From Clostridiaceae bacterium (GTDB taxonomy: Bacteria > Bacillota > Clostridia > Saccharofermentanales > DTU023), in contig DUOO01000003.1 of NCBI GenBank assembly GCA_012838795.1, forward strand, positions 1 to 64,000: 64,000 nucleotides of DNA. Reading direction: 5' to 3'. The stretch's first letter is position 1, and every line of letters begins with the position of its first letter. A program made the position numbers and the translations under genes. Below, piece by piece: positions 17,567 to 27,580 of this stretch. Below the pieces are notes generated by a model that was not told where the DNA came from, searched no databases, and was given only the letters and a program-made list of their open reading frames with translations.

Positions 17567-18709
17567 TTACGGATTCAGATAATTATAAATTTCCAGAGAC
17601 AGATCTTGCATCAGAAGATCGGCTTGATAAGCATCCGGAGAATCGGTCATTATGGTTAAAACATAGTCACAATTAGGGGATTTGATAATTGCTGCATCAT
17701 GACTTAAAGAATCCAGTTCACCGGTTTTATTGGCTGTAATTGCTCCATTTGGTAAAAGTGCAGGGATTTTCCAAGTGCGTTCCTGAGCTGATAACAATTC
17801 ATACATTTTTTGTGATGCTTCGGCATTGACCAATTCACCCCGGCAAACCATCGACATAAAACGTCCGACATCTAAAGCAGAAGATTCAAATACATAATCT
17901 GTCGGATATATTAATCGCTCGTTACCGTTAATTACCATCAAACTATGAATTGTTGTTTGATTAAAATTATTTTGCATACAAAAATCATCGACAAAATCAA
18001 ACATGTTTCTCTCAGGTACCGCATCCTGCAATTGATAAAAGAGTCGATTAAAAGCTGCATTGTCACTTTCTGTGATCATTATTTGTAAGTCATAGGCTAT
18101 GTTTTTATCATATTCGATGATTCCGTCTTCAATTGATTGGAAAATTGTACCCGTCAAAAATAATTTGGCCAGACTTGCCGGATACATCGGATCTTTTTGA
18201 GTAGCAAAAATCAGATCATGGTTTAAGATTTCAAAGTAGATATCGATTTCACCGTTAAAAGAATCTATTGCGGGTTGAATGATATTATCAGTGATTTCTG
18301 AAAACATTTGCTCATTGATTGTTGAAGAATCGATTTCAGCAGAATCGGCTTCAGAAGATGTAAGTTCTTCAGTTAAAGATTCTTGTTCAGCAGTTTTGAT
18401 TTGAGTATCATTTGTTTTGGACAGAATTGGAGAAGTTGAAGATGATTTGCTTATCTCAGATTCAATTTTAGTTTGGAGATTTGTTTTTGATTCGTCTGCG
18501 ACTGAATTATTATCTGCATCAGATTCCGATGAATATAATTCTTGTTTCGTTTCTTCGTCGCTAAGAGTTGTTTCAGAAGAATTATTTGTGATTAAATTAA
18601 CGGATCCACCTTTTTTATTGCTAACAAGAAAAAAATTAACAGCAAGAAATATAACGATGATAACTGTTAAAATACTTGCGATTGTTTTTAAGGATTTGGG
18701 GTTTTTCAT
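17567..18709 (-). CDS. Membrane-anchored class A beta-lactamase-like serine hydrolase
   Basis: A 380-residue protein with an N-terminal membrane helix (about 9-29), a Ser/Glu/Asp/Thr-rich linker to about residue 130, and a beta-lactamase class A fold. The catalytic motifs are present: SLAK (Ser179, Lys182), SDN (Ser215-Asn217) and KTG (328-330). It may hydrolyse beta-lactams or act as a carboxypeptidase-like cell-wall enzyme; no Glu166 omega-loop motif could be assigned with confidence, so a true lactamase is not certain. The start at 18709 is chosen because GGAG is 8 nt upstream; longer in-frame starts lack a site. It shares strand with the VWA operon but is separated by 350 bp. Confidence 0.85.
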   Translation of the reverse strand: MKNPKSLKTIASILTVIIVIFLAVNFFLVSNKKGGSVNLITNNSSETTLSDEETKQELYSSESDADNNSVADESKTNLQTKIESEISKSSSTSPILSKTNDTQIKTAEQESLTEELTSSEADSAEIDSSTINEQMFSEITDNIIQPAIDSFNGEIDIYFEILNHDLIFATQKDPMYPASLAKLFLTGTIFQSIEDGIIEYDKNIAYDLQIMITESDNAAFNRLFYQLQDAVPERNMFDFVDDFCMQNNFNQTTIHSLMVINGNERLIYPTDYVFESSALDVGRFMSMVCRGELVNAEASQKMYELLSAQERTWKIPALLPNGAITANKTGELDSLSHDAAIIKSPNCDYVLTIMTDSPDAYQADLLMQDLSLEIYNYLNP

Positions 18710-18910
18710 TATCATTACTCCAAGCGGAACTAAATCAAATTTCAAATGAAAATTGATAATACCAAGCAAAATGATTCTCAGATTATTAAGCAATATAGAG
18801 CTTTTAATTGATTAATGCAAATAAATGTTTGGTATCATATTCATAATAAAGATTTTCGTTATGTATTATAATATTTTGAAAATAATATAATTATTGGAAA
18901 AGAGCGCAAG

Positions 18911-19363
18911 ATGAGAGCAATAATTCAAAGAGTTACACAGGCACAGGTTTCAATTGCTAATGAAGTTACCGGAGAAATCGAGCAGGGATTTGTGATTTTT
19001 TTAGGGGTAGGGGCAGAAGATGCTGAATCTGAAGCGGATTTTTTATGGAGAAAGATTTCCCGCATGAGAATTTTCGCCGATGCTGCAGGCAAAACCAATC
19101 TGGATCTCAATACAGTTGGCGGTAATCTGTTAATAATATCTCAATTTACACTATATGCTGATTGTAAAAAAGGTAATCGGCCCAGCTTCACCAAAGCAGC
19201 TTCACCGGAGTTAGGAAAGACACTTTATGAATATTTTTTGGAGCTTGCCCGAAAAGAGTTCCCAAAGGTTCAAAGTGGTGAATTTGGTGCTGAAATGGCA
19301 GTTAGTTTAGTCAATGACGGACCTTTCACAATAATATTAGATACTGAAGAACTCAAAAAATAA
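18911..19363 (+). CDS. dtd: D-aminoacyl-tRNA deacylase
   Basis: A 150-residue Dtd that removes D-amino acids (and glycine mischarged on tRNA-Ala) from tRNA. It starts MRAIIQRV and has the motifs SQFTLYAD and the Gly-cisPro motif in VNDGPFT that gives chiral rejection. The AAAAGAG site lies upstream of the ATG. It is convergent with yihY, the stops only 3 bp apart. Confidence 0.96.
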   Translation: MRAIIQRVTQAQVSIANEVTGEIEQGFVIFLGVGAEDAESEADFLWRKISRMRIFADAAGKTNLDLNTVGGNLLIISQFTLYADCKKGNRPSFTKAASPELGKTLYEYFLELARKEFPKVQSGEFGAEMAVSLVNDGPFTIILDTEELKK

Positions 19364-19366
19364 GCC

Positions 19367-20464
19367 TCAGAGTTTAGATGCAGATGATCCGGCTTTAGAT
19401 TTTATATCGGTAGATTTATGATAATTTTTTTCCAGATAACTGAAGGGGTTTTCTTGGGGACCGATTCTGCGGATCACATCACTAAGCTTGATATATTTTC
19501 TGTTGCGCTGAGCATTATACCAGGACCTTTGATAATTAATCATTGCACCGCAGAGCAGAATTTGAATTGTGAAATTCAACCAGAGCATTAAAATAATGAT
19601 ATTGGCTAAGCCGCCGTAAAGAGTGGATAATGAAGCTCGATATGCAATATAAAATGAATACACATAAGACAAAAGTATCCAGCCGATCGTAGCAAACAAT
19701 GCTCCGGGTGCACTCGGAATTTTACCAACCGAGCGTTTGGAATTAGTGTAATATAAGATATAGAGAATGCTGAAGATCAGGAAAAAGCTGAAACCATATG
19801 TGACTAAATCAATCACCCAGTTTTGAATATCCAAAAACTTTAAATTTTCATTCAGAAAATTGAAAATTACACGCCCGAAACTCATGACAAGTGTTGCAAG
19901 TGTCAGCAAAATAAAGAATAAAATTGTAAAAACTATACCGATCATTCTTGCGGGCAAAGGCAATGTATTTTCACGTGGAGGATATATTGATGCAATACCC
20001 GTAAATACTTGTCCGATACCGCGACTTGTTGCCCATAGTGCCATGCCGATTGTGATAAGTACAGAAATGGTTGACAGCGGAGATTGAATAGTAATGGTTA
20101 ATGATTCGATAACAACTAAAATAGGTGCAGGCAGGAAACTCCTGAATCTTTCAATTGTTTCTGGAGTTATCTCAATATTGCGTCCGAGAATTGCTAAAAA
20201 AAACATAACTAACATTAACAAAGGAACAAAAGCCAATAATAAATAATAGACAACACCAGCAGCCTTATTACCTATTTTGTGATAGTTAATCAATTGAATA
20301 AAGTCAATCGAATAATCCCAATATCTGCCTGCTCTTTTGCCGCGCCAAGCTTGTGGTCCGTTGATTATCAGGTCTTTAATGATGCGAATCCATGATTTTC
20401 TGCGAACTGCTTTTTGTTTTTTATTTAAGACGGAATACTTGTTATTCGTTTTTTTAGTACTCAT
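19367..20464 (-). CDS. YihY/BrkB-family membrane protein
   Basis: A 365-residue integral membrane protein with about six hydrophobic segments between residues 60 and 320, including the family stretch GVVYYLLLAFVPLLMLV and the loop MALWATSRGIGQVFTGI. It was formerly called RNase BN in error; function is not established and a transporter or envelope role is possible. The N terminus is basic and cytoplasmic, and the C-terminal 50 residues are polar. It is convergent with dtd and divergent from ruvC. Confidence 0.88.
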   Translation of the reverse strand: MSTKKTNNKYSVLNKKQKAVRRKSWIRIIKDLIINGPQAWRGKRAGRYWDYSIDFIQLINYHKIGNKAAGVVYYLLLAFVPLLMLVMFFLAILGRNIEITPETIERFRSFLPAPILVVIESLTITIQSPLSTISVLITIGMALWATSRGIGQVFTGIASIYPPRENTLPLPARMIGIVFTILFFILLTLATLVMSFGRVIFNFLNENLKFLDIQNWVIDLVTYGFSFFLIFSILYILYYTNSKRSVGKIPSAPGALFATIGWILLSYVYSFYIAYRASLSTLYGGLANIIILMLWLNFTIQILLCGAMINYQRSWYNAQRNRKYIKLSDVIRRIGPQENPFSYLEKNYHKSTDIKSKAGSSASKL

Positions 20465-20664
20465 TTTTCCACCTATATTAATTATTCAAATATTACCCTG
20501 ATCTGCCTGAGTTTACAAATAATATCTTGCATTCAGAATTAGTTTGTAAATAACATCAAATAATCAGCTGTTTTTTTCGATAATATAATGTAAGCGTTGT
20601 GTATTGTAAGAGAATCTGTGTTAGAATAAGAACAAATGTTTGACAGGATGTTTAAATATTAAAT

Positions 20665-21168
20665 ATGATTATACTTGGAATTGACCCCGGATATGCTATT
20701 ACAGGTTATGCTTTAATTGATTATACAGATCAAAAATTCAAAGTTTTGGATTATGGTTTAGTTACGACCAAGGCCAATTCATATTTCCCTGAACGCTTAC
20801 TGTTGATTGAGCGAAGTTTGGAAACATTGATCAATAAGTACAAACCTGATGTGATGGCGATCGAAGAATTATTTTTCAATAGAAATACTACAACGGCAAT
20901 CGGTACAGCACAAGCCAGAGGTGTAGCGGTAGTCACGGGGGCGAGAAATAATATTCCTGTTTTTGAATATACTCCGAAACAGGTCAAACTTGCAGTTACC
21001 GGATACGGCAATTCAGATAAAATCCAAGTTCAGGAAATGGTTAAAATACTGCTTAAATTAAATAAGATTCCGGAACCGGATGATGTTGCAGATGCACTTG
21101 CTGTAGCTTTATGTCATGCACACAGCGGAAATAGAAGTTCAGCTTTAGCTGTCGGCGGTTATCAATAG
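20665..21168 (+). CDS. ruvC: Crossover junction endodeoxyribonuclease RuvC
   Basis: A 167-residue Holliday-junction resolvase that cuts four-way junctions after RuvAB migration. The acidic active site is Asp7 (GIDPGYA), Glu67/68 (AIEELFF), Asp140 and Asp143 (DDVADALAVALCHAH). It is first of the ruvC-ruvA-ruvB cluster. No strong RBS is visible near the ATG. Confidence 0.96.
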   Translation: MIILGIDPGYAITGYALIDYTDQKFKVLDYGLVTTKANSYFPERLLLIERSLETLINKYKPDVMAIEELFFNRNTTTAIGTAQARGVAVVTGARNNIPVFEYTPKQVKLAVTGYGNSDKIQVQEMVKILLKLNKIPEPDDVADALAVALCHAHSGNRSSALAVGGYQ

Positions 21169-21260
21169 AAAGTTCATACAAGATACTGACTGTATCAAGT
21201 CAAAATTAAAGAAGATTATGCTCAATGAAATAGCATAATTTCATAATATGAGGGGAAACA

Positions 21261-21902
21261 ATGATCGCAGTTTTAAAAGGTAAAATTTTACAAAAGTATC
21301 CTGAAAGTATGATAGTTACGGTTCAGGGAATCGGTTTTGAAATTTTTTATGATCCGTTAATGGCGGGTCAATTTCCTGCAATCGGTGAAGAGGTTACGGT
21401 CTGGACTTATATGAATGTCAGAGAAAATGAAATGAGTCTGTACGGTTTTCCGAATCAGGAAATCAAAAAGTTATATGAATTATTAATTACTGTTAGCGGA
21501 ATCGGACCCAAAGTGGCGAGTGGAATTGTTGGCGGTATGAGTCCGGAACGTTTTGCAATGGCTGTTTTAAATGATGATGTGAAAAGTTTAACTCAGATTA
21601 AAGGCATCGGGAACAAAGGGGCTCAAAGGATTATTTTAGAGCTGAAGGATAAAGTGAAAAAATCCTTGCCTAAATTAAATAAAGATGACTCTAAAACTTC
21701 AACAAGTATCGGAATATCGGCGGATGGCAATTTGTTAAGCGTCGGTCAGGAATCTATAGCCGCTTTGATGGTTTTAGGTTATCAAGAATCCGAAGCCGAA
21801 AAGGCTTTGGAAAAAGCTTATTATGAATTAAAGGAAAAGGAAATTGAGATTGCAGTAGAGTCGCTTTTGAAATATGCTCTCAAACATCTCTCTGTGCTAT
21901 AA
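21261..21902 (+). CDS. ruvA: Holliday junction branch migration protein RuvA
   Basis: A 213-residue junction-binding subunit. An N-terminal OB fold begins MIAVLKGKI. Two helix-hairpin-helix motifs follow (VSGIGPKVASGIV and IKGIGNKGAQRII), then an acidic/Ser linker and the domain III that contacts RuvB. AGGGGA precedes the ATG. It is separated from ruvB by 9 bp. Confidence 0.96.
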   Translation: MIAVLKGKILQKYPESMIVTVQGIGFEIFYDPLMAGQFPAIGEEVTVWTYMNVRENEMSLYGFPNQEIKKLYELLITVSGIGPKVASGIVGGMSPERFAMAVLNDDVKSLTQIKGIGNKGAQRIILELKDKVKKSLPKLNKDDSKTSTSIGISADGNLLSVGQESIAALMVLGYQESEAEKALEKAYYELKEKEIEIAVESLLKYALKHLSVL

Positions 21903-21911
21903 TAAGAAATT

Positions 21912-23099
21912 ATGAATGATTCCGGTTTTTACAGTATTTTTAATCAAGATTATGACCTTGAACAAGAACCTCGCTTAGTCGATCGTGAGATGCGTTCCGA
22001 TGATACTTTTGAAGGCGCTTTAAGACCGAAATCTTTTGAGCATTTTTACGGCCAACAAAAAATAAAAGAGAATTTGCAAATTTTCATTGAAGCTGCCAAA
22101 AGTCGCAATGAAGCTTTGGATCATATCTTGCTATATGGACCGCCGGGCTTAGGCAAAACAACTTTGGCAGGAATTATTGCCAAGAATATGAATGCCGACA
22201 TCAGAATAACATCAGGTCCGGCAATTGAACGGCAGGGTGATCTGGTAGCACTCTTGACCAATTTGCAGGAACATGATGTTCTGTTTATCGATGAAATCCA
22301 CCGTTTGAATTTTCAAGTTGAAGAAATACTCTATCCTGCAATGGAAGATTATGTGGTGGATATAATCATAGGAAAAGGTCCGAGTGCCAGATCAATCAGA
22401 TTGGATTTGCCACATTTTACTTTGATCGGAGCAACGACAAGAGCCGGTTTGCTCAGTGCACCTTTACGGGATCGTTTCGGCATGGTACATCGATTGGAAT
22501 TATATGAACCGGAAGAGGTAGCACAAATTATCAAACACAATGCCGAATTATTAAATGTCGGAATTGATACTCAAGGCTTGACAATGCTGTCTACACGTTG
22601 TCGCGGTACTCCGCGCATTGCGATCAGATTATTGCGCAGAATGCGGGATTTTGCTCAAGTTAAAGGACAGGGTGTCATAGATGCGGAAGTTGTTGAAGTA
22701 GGCTTGAAAGCTTTGGAAATTGATTCTCAAGGGCTTGATAATACGGATCGTAATTTGTTATCTGTCATGGCGAAAAGTTTTCACGGGGGACCGGTCGGAT
22801 TAGATACTTTAGCAGCAATGACCGGGGAAGATCCGAAAACAATAGAAGATGTTTGCGAACCTTATTTGATGCAACTGGGTTTTGTTGCCAAGACTCCGCG
22901 CGGCAGAATTCTGATGGAACAAGGCTGGTGTCATCTTGGTTTGACCCCGCCTGCGGATTTTTCAGTGAAAAGTGGTACGTCAAGTATTGTTGAAAATATT
23001 AAGAACGATTTTACCGGAAACAAATCAGAAAAAAATATTAAAACTGAATCGACAGAATTTACTCAACTCAGTTTTGATCAATTAGAGTCCGATGACTGA
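21912..23099 (+). CDS. ruvB: Holliday junction branch migration ATPase RuvB
   Basis: A 395-residue AAA+ motor for branch migration. Walker A is [11 protein letters not shown], Walker [10 protein letters not shown], sensor 1 [11 protein letters not shown], arginine finger LRDRFGM, and a winged-helix domain closes the core. The protein is longer than the usual 330-350: a 25-residue acidic N-terminal lead and about 50 polar residues after the winged helix (from SVKSGTSS to the end) are extra. The extension has no recognised motif. Confidence 0.96.
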   Translation: MNDSGFYSIFNQDYDLEQEPRLVDREMRSDDTFEGALRPKSFEHFYGQQKIKENLQIFIEAAKSRNEALDHILLYGPPGLGKTTLAGIIAKNMNADIRITSGPAIERQGDLVALLTNLQEHDVLFIDEIHRLNFQVEEILYPAMEDYVVDIIIGKGPSARSIRLDLPHFTLIGATTRAGLLSAPLRDRFGMVHRLELYEPEEVAQIIKHNAELLNVGIDTQGLTMLSTRCRGTPRIAIRLLRRMRDFAQVKGQGVIDAEVVEVGLKALEIDSQGLDNTDRNLLSVMAKSFHGGPVGLDTLAAMTGEDPKTIEDVCEPYLMQLGFVAKTPRGRILMEQGWCHLGLTPPADFSVKSGTSSIVENIKNDFTGNKSEKNIKTESTEFTQLSFDQLESDD

Positions 23100-23112
23100 T
23101 AAAGGATAAGCT

Positions 23113-23739
23113 ATGTCTCGAAAAATGCTTTTACATCTATGTTGCGGTCCATGCGGTGAATATCCGATTGAAATCTTAAAGAGCATGGAAAAATATGATC
23201 TGACTTTATATTTTTATAATCCGAATATTCATCCGGAGAAAGAATGGTATCGTCGTTTAGAAGGAGCTTTGCGTTTAGCCGAATTGCGCAAATTGCCAAT
23301 TGTTGTTGAAGAAGGATGTGATCCTGAAACTTGGTGTCAGATTGGCAGAATTCTCGGCAGATGTGCTTACTGCTATGAATCACGAATGAAGAAGGTTGCC
23401 TGTTATGCCGGTGAAAATGGTTTTGATATTATTACAACTTCATTATTAGTCAGTCCTTATCAGAATAAACAAATGATACATCAAGCAGGTCGGCGCCAAG
23501 CAGCCAAAAATTCTGTTGAATTTCTGGCTGCTGATTTTACGGAAGGGTTTCGTAAAGGTCAACAAATGGCAAGAGCAGACGGACTTTATCGTCAAAAATA
23601 CTGTGGTTGTATGATTTCCTTGGAAGATTCAGATTTTTTAGTAAAAATAAAAAAAGATTTAGCAGAGTACGATATACCGCGAGAACTTGATAGAGAAATG
23701 AAGAATAACAAGATAATACACAAAGGTTTTGTATATTAG
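23113..23739 (+). CDS. queH: Epoxyqueuosine reductase QueH
   Basis: A 208-residue protein of the QueH family, which reduces epoxyqueuosine to queuosine in tRNA wobble positions and replaces cobalamin-dependent QueG. Metal-cluster cysteines are seen in LHLCCGPCGEYP (Cys10, Cys11, Cys14), GRCAYCYESRM (Cys84, Cys87) and YCGCMIS. AAGGA precedes the ATG. It lies 13 bp after ruvB. Confidence 0.93.
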   Translation: MSRKMLLHLCCGPCGEYPIEILKSMEKYDLTLYFYNPNIHPEKEWYRRLEGALRLAELRKLPIVVEEGCDPETWCQIGRILGRCAYCYESRMKKVACYAGENGFDIITTSLLVSPYQNKQMIHQAGRRQAAKNSVEFLAADFTEGFRKGQQMARADGLYRQKYCGCMISLEDSDFLVKIKKDLAEYDIPRELDREMKNNKIIHKGFVY

Positions 23740-23760
23740 CATAAAAGAACGGGAAAATAT

Positions 23761-25650
23761 ATGCCTTTAGACGGTGTCAGTGCTCGATTTTTAAATAAGG
23801 AATTGAATTATGAGTTGACTAATGCAAGAGTTGATCGCATTTATCAGCCAAATCGTTTTACTGTTTTGTTGATTTTCCATATAAATCGTCTTCCAAAAAA
23901 ACTGTTAATTTCTGCAAACCCCGGTTCACCAAGAATTTATTTAACAACTGCTGAACTTGAAAATCCGAAAAATCCGCCTTCGTTTTGTATGATGTTACGA
24001 AAATATTTACTTGGAGCCAGGTTGCAAGAGATAATACAACCTGATTATGAAAGAGTTTTTATATTCAAATTCTCTACAATAAATGAATTGGGTGATCCTG
24101 AAACAAAATACTTGGTTACAGAAATCATGGGTAGACATAGTAATATTATTTTTTTGAATCAGGACAAGAAGATTCATGATTCCCTGATTCATGTCGATCA
24201 GGACATTTCCAGCAAACGGGAAGTTATGCCTGCCAGAACATATCAATTACCGCCAACACAAGATAAACAGTCTTTGGATTATTATTATGAGCAAAAACCG
24301 TCGATCTTGTCATTTTTGATAAATACTCAAGAATCAGGCAAAATTGATAAGGCGATATTAAGCCATGTTCAAGGTTTTTCTCCACTTTTAGTACGTTCGA
24401 TCATTGCTGCTGCCGGAATTGAATCCCGTTTACATGTAGATCAACTGTCGAACAACCAAAAACAGGAATTGAGTAATAAGTTTTACAAAACATGTGAGAT
24501 GATCAAAGCAAATGCCGATCAACCTACGTTGTATTTTCTTGATGAACATGATCATCGACCCTATGATTTTCATGCATTTGAATTGAGATCATTGCCTTAT
24601 AGAGAAACAGTTTCCAGTTTTTCAATTGCGATGGATGTTTTTTATAAACTACAAGATGCAAAAAGAAATTTTGAGCAATTTAAGCAAAAGTTGGAACGCA
24701 ATTTGAATCAAGCGATCAGCCGTACTCAGAAGAAATTGGATTTACATCAAAGAGATTTTGCTGAAGGCCAGAAAGCTGAACAATATCAGCGTCTGGGAGA
24801 ATTATTGAATTCACAATTATATTTAGTGCAAGATAAGGCAACTGAAGTAGAATTAATTGATTACTATGATCCTGAACAAAAGAAGATCAGAGTTCAATTA
24901 AAACCCAAATTGAGTCCGGCCGATAATGCTAAGATTTTTTTTAAGAAATATCGTAAAGCACAAGCCAAATTCCAATCGGCTAAACGGTTATTGGCTTTGG
25001 ATCAAGCAGAATTAATATGGCTCAATTCTTTGCACATTGCACTTGAACGAGCCGAAGTTTTGGAAGATTTACAAGCGATTAATATCGAATTCGATTTATT
25101 CGGAAAACCGAATCGGGAGAAGAGCTCCGCGAAAAAAACGACCCAACCTGAGCAGCATCTGATTAAGAATCGCTTGAATCCAGGTAAACCTGGTAAACGA
25201 AAAAAATATCAACAACAGCATAAACAACAAAACAAACAAAAAACAAAGAATGAGAAACCTCTGCCGCCCCGCAAATTCGAATTGGCAGAAGGAATAACGG
25301 TATATGCCGGACGTAACAATATTCAGAATGATCAGCTTACTTTGCGCAAAGCAGCAGCGAATGATTTGTGGTTTCATGTCAAAGATTTAGCCGGAACTCA
25401 TGTTGTTTTGACTGTGCAAAACGGGTATAAGGCTGAGTCTCAACACATCAAGAAAGCCGCACAAATTGCAGCTTGGTACTCTGAAGCTAATCAAATAAAA
25501 ACTTATCGAGGCGGAAAGATAGCTGTTGACAGCTGTTTAGTCAAACATGTAAAAAAACCTAAGGGTGCAAAACCTGGTATGGTAATATATGATCAACATC
25601 AAACGTATTATGTTTTGCCTAAACTGCCTGAAGCTGCAAGTGAAACTTAA
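23761..25650 (+). CDS. rqcH: NFACT-family ribosome quality control protein RqcH
   Basis: A 629-residue homologue of RqcH/Rqc2/NEMF, which binds obstructed 50S subunits carrying peptidyl-tRNA and directs C-terminal alanine tailing. It has the NFACT-N domain (1-200), HhH and coiled-coil regions (270-430), a Lys/Gln-rich linker (about 455-505), and the NFACT-R domain (from ITVYAGRNN, with NDLWFHVKDLAGTHVVL). The NFACT-N Asp-Arg pair important for tailing in B. subtilis (D97/R98) reads Glu97-Arg98 here. Some homologues are labelled fibronectin-binding protein. Confidence 0.92.
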   Translation: MPLDGVSARFLNKELNYELTNARVDRIYQPNRFTVLLIFHINRLPKKLLISANPGSPRIYLTTAELENPKNPPSFCMMLRKYLLGARLQEIIQPDYERVFIFKFSTINELGDPETKYLVTEIMGRHSNIIFLNQDKKIHDSLIHVDQDISSKREVMPARTYQLPPTQDKQSLDYYYEQKPSILSFLINTQESGKIDKAILSHVQGFSPLLVRSIIAAAGIESRLHVDQLSNNQKQELSNKFYKTCEMIKANADQPTLYFLDEHDHRPYDFHAFELRSLPYRETVSSFSIAMDVFYKLQDAKRNFEQFKQKLERNLNQAISRTQKKLDLHQRDFAEGQKAEQYQRLGELLNSQLYLVQDKATEVELIDYYDPEQKKIRVQLKPKLSPADNAKIFFKKYRKAQAKFQSAKRLLALDQAELIWLNSLHIALERAEVLEDLQAINIEFDLFGKPNREKSSAKKTTQPEQHLIKNRLNPGKPGKRKKYQQQHKQQNKQKTKNEKPLPPRKFELAEGITVYAGRNNIQNDQLTLRKAAANDLWFHVKDLAGTHVVLTVQNGYKAESQHIKKAAQIAAWYSEANQIKTYRGGKIAVDSCLVKHVKKPKGAKPGMVIYDQHQTYYVLPKLPEAASET

Positions 25651-25668
25651 GTTAAGAAAAGAGGAAGC

Positions 25669-25953
25669 ATGATGAAAAAATCTCAGGAAAAAGCACGAAA
25701 AAAGAGCGATGAATTACAAGGGACAACGTCATTTCATTCTTTACTGGTATTTTTACGATATAACATTATCGGTAAATTTATATCAATAGTATTGCTGATA
25801 ACTCTTGTTTTAACTCTTAATACATTATTTGCAACGAATGATTTAGAAAAATTTGCTTTAATCACCGGAATTGAATTAGTAATAATTATGATTGCCGGGT
25901 GGACGTGGTTTTTAATCAAACGCAACTCCAATCATGAACAAGACTCGGAATAG
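25669..25953 (+). CDS. Small two-helix membrane protein
   Basis: A 94-residue protein with a basic N terminus and two membrane helices (about 36-54 and 63-83), ending in an acidic tail. No family is recognised. The GAGGA site fits the second ATG (25672) slightly better than the first. It lies 18 bp after rqcH and may be co-transcribed. Just downstream is the tandem repeat array. Confidence 0.6.
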   Translation: MMKKSQEKARKKSDELQGTTSFHSLLVFLRYNIIGKFISIVLLITLVLTLNTLFATNDLEKFALITGIELVIIMIAGWTWFLIKRNSNHEQDSE

Positions 25954-25980
25954 TGATATTCTTCACAACAAAGGTATCTA

Positions 25981-26245
25981 GTCAAAAAAGCCGGCGCTGT
26001 GGATCGCTCTTCCGGCAAAATCCCCAAGAGCATATTTTTTGGCACAACAGACCGGATTTCAAATGAGTTTGTGTCAAAAAAGCCGGCGCTGTGGATCGCT
26101 CTTCCGGCAAAATCCCCAAGAGCGTATTTTTTGGCACAACAGACCGGTTTTCAAATGAGTCTGTGTCAAAAAAGCCGGCGCTGTGGATCGCTCTTCTGGC
26201 AAAATCCCCAAGAGCGTATTTTTTGGCACAACAGATCACAATTTC
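25981..26245. repeat. Three tandem 92-bp repeats with palindromic units
   Basis: Units begin at 25981, 26073 and 26165 (period exactly 92 bp). Each has a roughly 65-bp palindromic part from GTCAAAAAAGCCGGCG to TTTTTTGGCAC, then a spacer of about 25 bp containing CAGACCGG and TTTCAAATGAGT; the third spacer diverges. The ends are reverse complements (GTG(T/C)CAAAAAA), so each RNA folds into a long hairpin. It lies between convergent genes. Reading frames across it are an effect of the 92-bp period. Related units occur at 44855-45074. Confidence 0.92.
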
Positions 26246-26362
26246 AAATAAAAAAGGAATGCTTTCCGTGTCACTTCCATAGGTCGGAACAATTATTAAA
26301 CATTCCCTTTGTATTTATACTAAAATCATCAAATCTGAAGAGAATTTTTAAGAAAACCTATT

Positions 26363-27580
26363 TTATTTTTCCAATTTGCGCAAGAGCTTATTAATCTTTG
26401 AGGTGGGTGAAATTAAACTGCTCATCGAGGCGTTGTGATTCATCGCATCAATTAACAAAGCAACAAATTTGGTCATGTCAGCAGAAATATACCAAGGAGT
26501 ATCCAGAACCTCTTGAGGGGTATAAATCAAGTTAGTCGCAATAACCCGGTCGATTAACCCTTTTGCATAATACTCATTGAAAGAAGCAATACCTTCTGTA
26601 AATAATGCAAAAGTAACTGCAGCGAAAATGCGTTTTGCTCCTTTGGCCTTGAGTGATTTTGCCAGGTCTAACAGGGAATCACCAGACGAAATCATATCAT
26701 CAACTATCAAAACATCATAACCTTCAACTGAATCGCCGAGAAATTCATGCGCAATAATTGGGTTCCTGCCATTGACAACGTTTGAATAGTCACGTCTTTT
26801 GTAGAAAGTTCCAAGCGGCAATCCAAGCATTGAAGCAAAGTACATTGAACGTTGGATAGCTCCTTCATCCGGACTTACGATCATCATCGCTTCAGGCTTA
26901 ATTACAATATCCGGCACAGACTTAATGAGAGCTTTCAAAATTTGATAAGTCGAAGGAATAGATTCAAAACTTGAAGTGGGTACAGCATTGGCGACTCTGT
27001 CATCATGTGCATCAAAAGTAATGAAATTACTGATACCGAGATCGAAAATATCTTCCAACATATATGCACAATCGAGTGATTCTCGGGAGTTTCTGCGATG
27101 TTGTCTTCCTTCATATAAAAAAGGCATAATTACATTTATTCTGCGTGCTTTGCCGGAAGCTGCAAGAATAATTCTTTTCAGATCCTGATAATGATCATCC
27201 GGGCTGAAATGATTAACTATACCTCGCATTTTATATGTGCAACTATAATTAGTAACATCACAGATAATATATAGGTCATGACCGCGAACCGTTTGTCCGA
27301 TTACACCTTTGCCTTCCCCGGATGAAAAACGAATAGTTTCGGCACTGATATTATAGTCATCCCGCAGAAAACCTGCATTGCTGATATCATCAGAAACATG
27401 ATCTAGATATTCATGTCGTCTTTTGACCAAGTACTTATTTACTTGTTCACCAAACTCTTTTGCTCCGGTCAGGGAAATGATTCCTACCGGACCGTGTGCA
27501 GGCATGGGATTATCACCATATTGATCGTAACGATAATAGTTTATGCTATCGCGATCTATTGCTCGTTTAGTTTTGGCCAT
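26363..27580 (-). CDS. prs: Ribose-phosphate diphosphokinase (PRPP synthetase), paralogue 1
   Basis: A 405-residue enzyme that should make phosphoribosyl diphosphate from ribose 5-phosphate and ATP for nucleotide, His and Trp synthesis. It carries the PRPP loop DDMISSGDS (Asp294-Asp295 on), the catalytic flexible-loop residues KRR at 261-263, and the FITFDAHDDR motif with His192. About 85 residues longer than B. subtilis Prs (about 315), mainly at the N terminus. The start overlaps the end of the upstream paralogue by 14 bp, with AAAGGAG inside the overlap. The intact KRR suggests this copy is the active one (inference). Confidence 0.9.
   Translation of the reverse strand: MAKTKRAIDRDSINYYRYDQYGDNPMPAHGPVGIISLTGAKEFGEQVNKYLVKRRHEYLDHVSDDISNAGFLRDDYNISAETIRFSSGEGKGVIGQTVRGHDLYIICDVTNYSCTYKMRGIVNHFSPDDHYQDLKRIILAASGKARRINVIMPFLYEGRQHRRNSRESLDCAYMLEDIFDLGISNFITFDAHDDRVANAVPTSSFESIPSTYQILKALIKSVPDIVIKPEAMMIVSPDEGAIQRSMYFASMLGLPLGTFYKRRDYSNVVNGRNPIIAHEFLGDSVEGYDVLIVDDMISSGDSLLDLAKSLKAKGAKRIFAAVTFALFTEGIASFNEYYAKGLIDRVIATNLIYTPQEVLDTPWYISADMTKFVALLIDAMNHNASMSSLISPTSKINKLLRKLEK

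Noticed and set aside
25981..26245. CRISPR array
   Set aside because: Repeats are 92 bp with nearly identical spacers and no unique spacer sequences or cas genes nearby.
25982..26394. Open frames on both strands encoding repeated peptides across the 92-bp repeats
   Set aside because: They follow from the palindromic tandem repeat; the peptides repeat with the DNA period and no start signal supports them.
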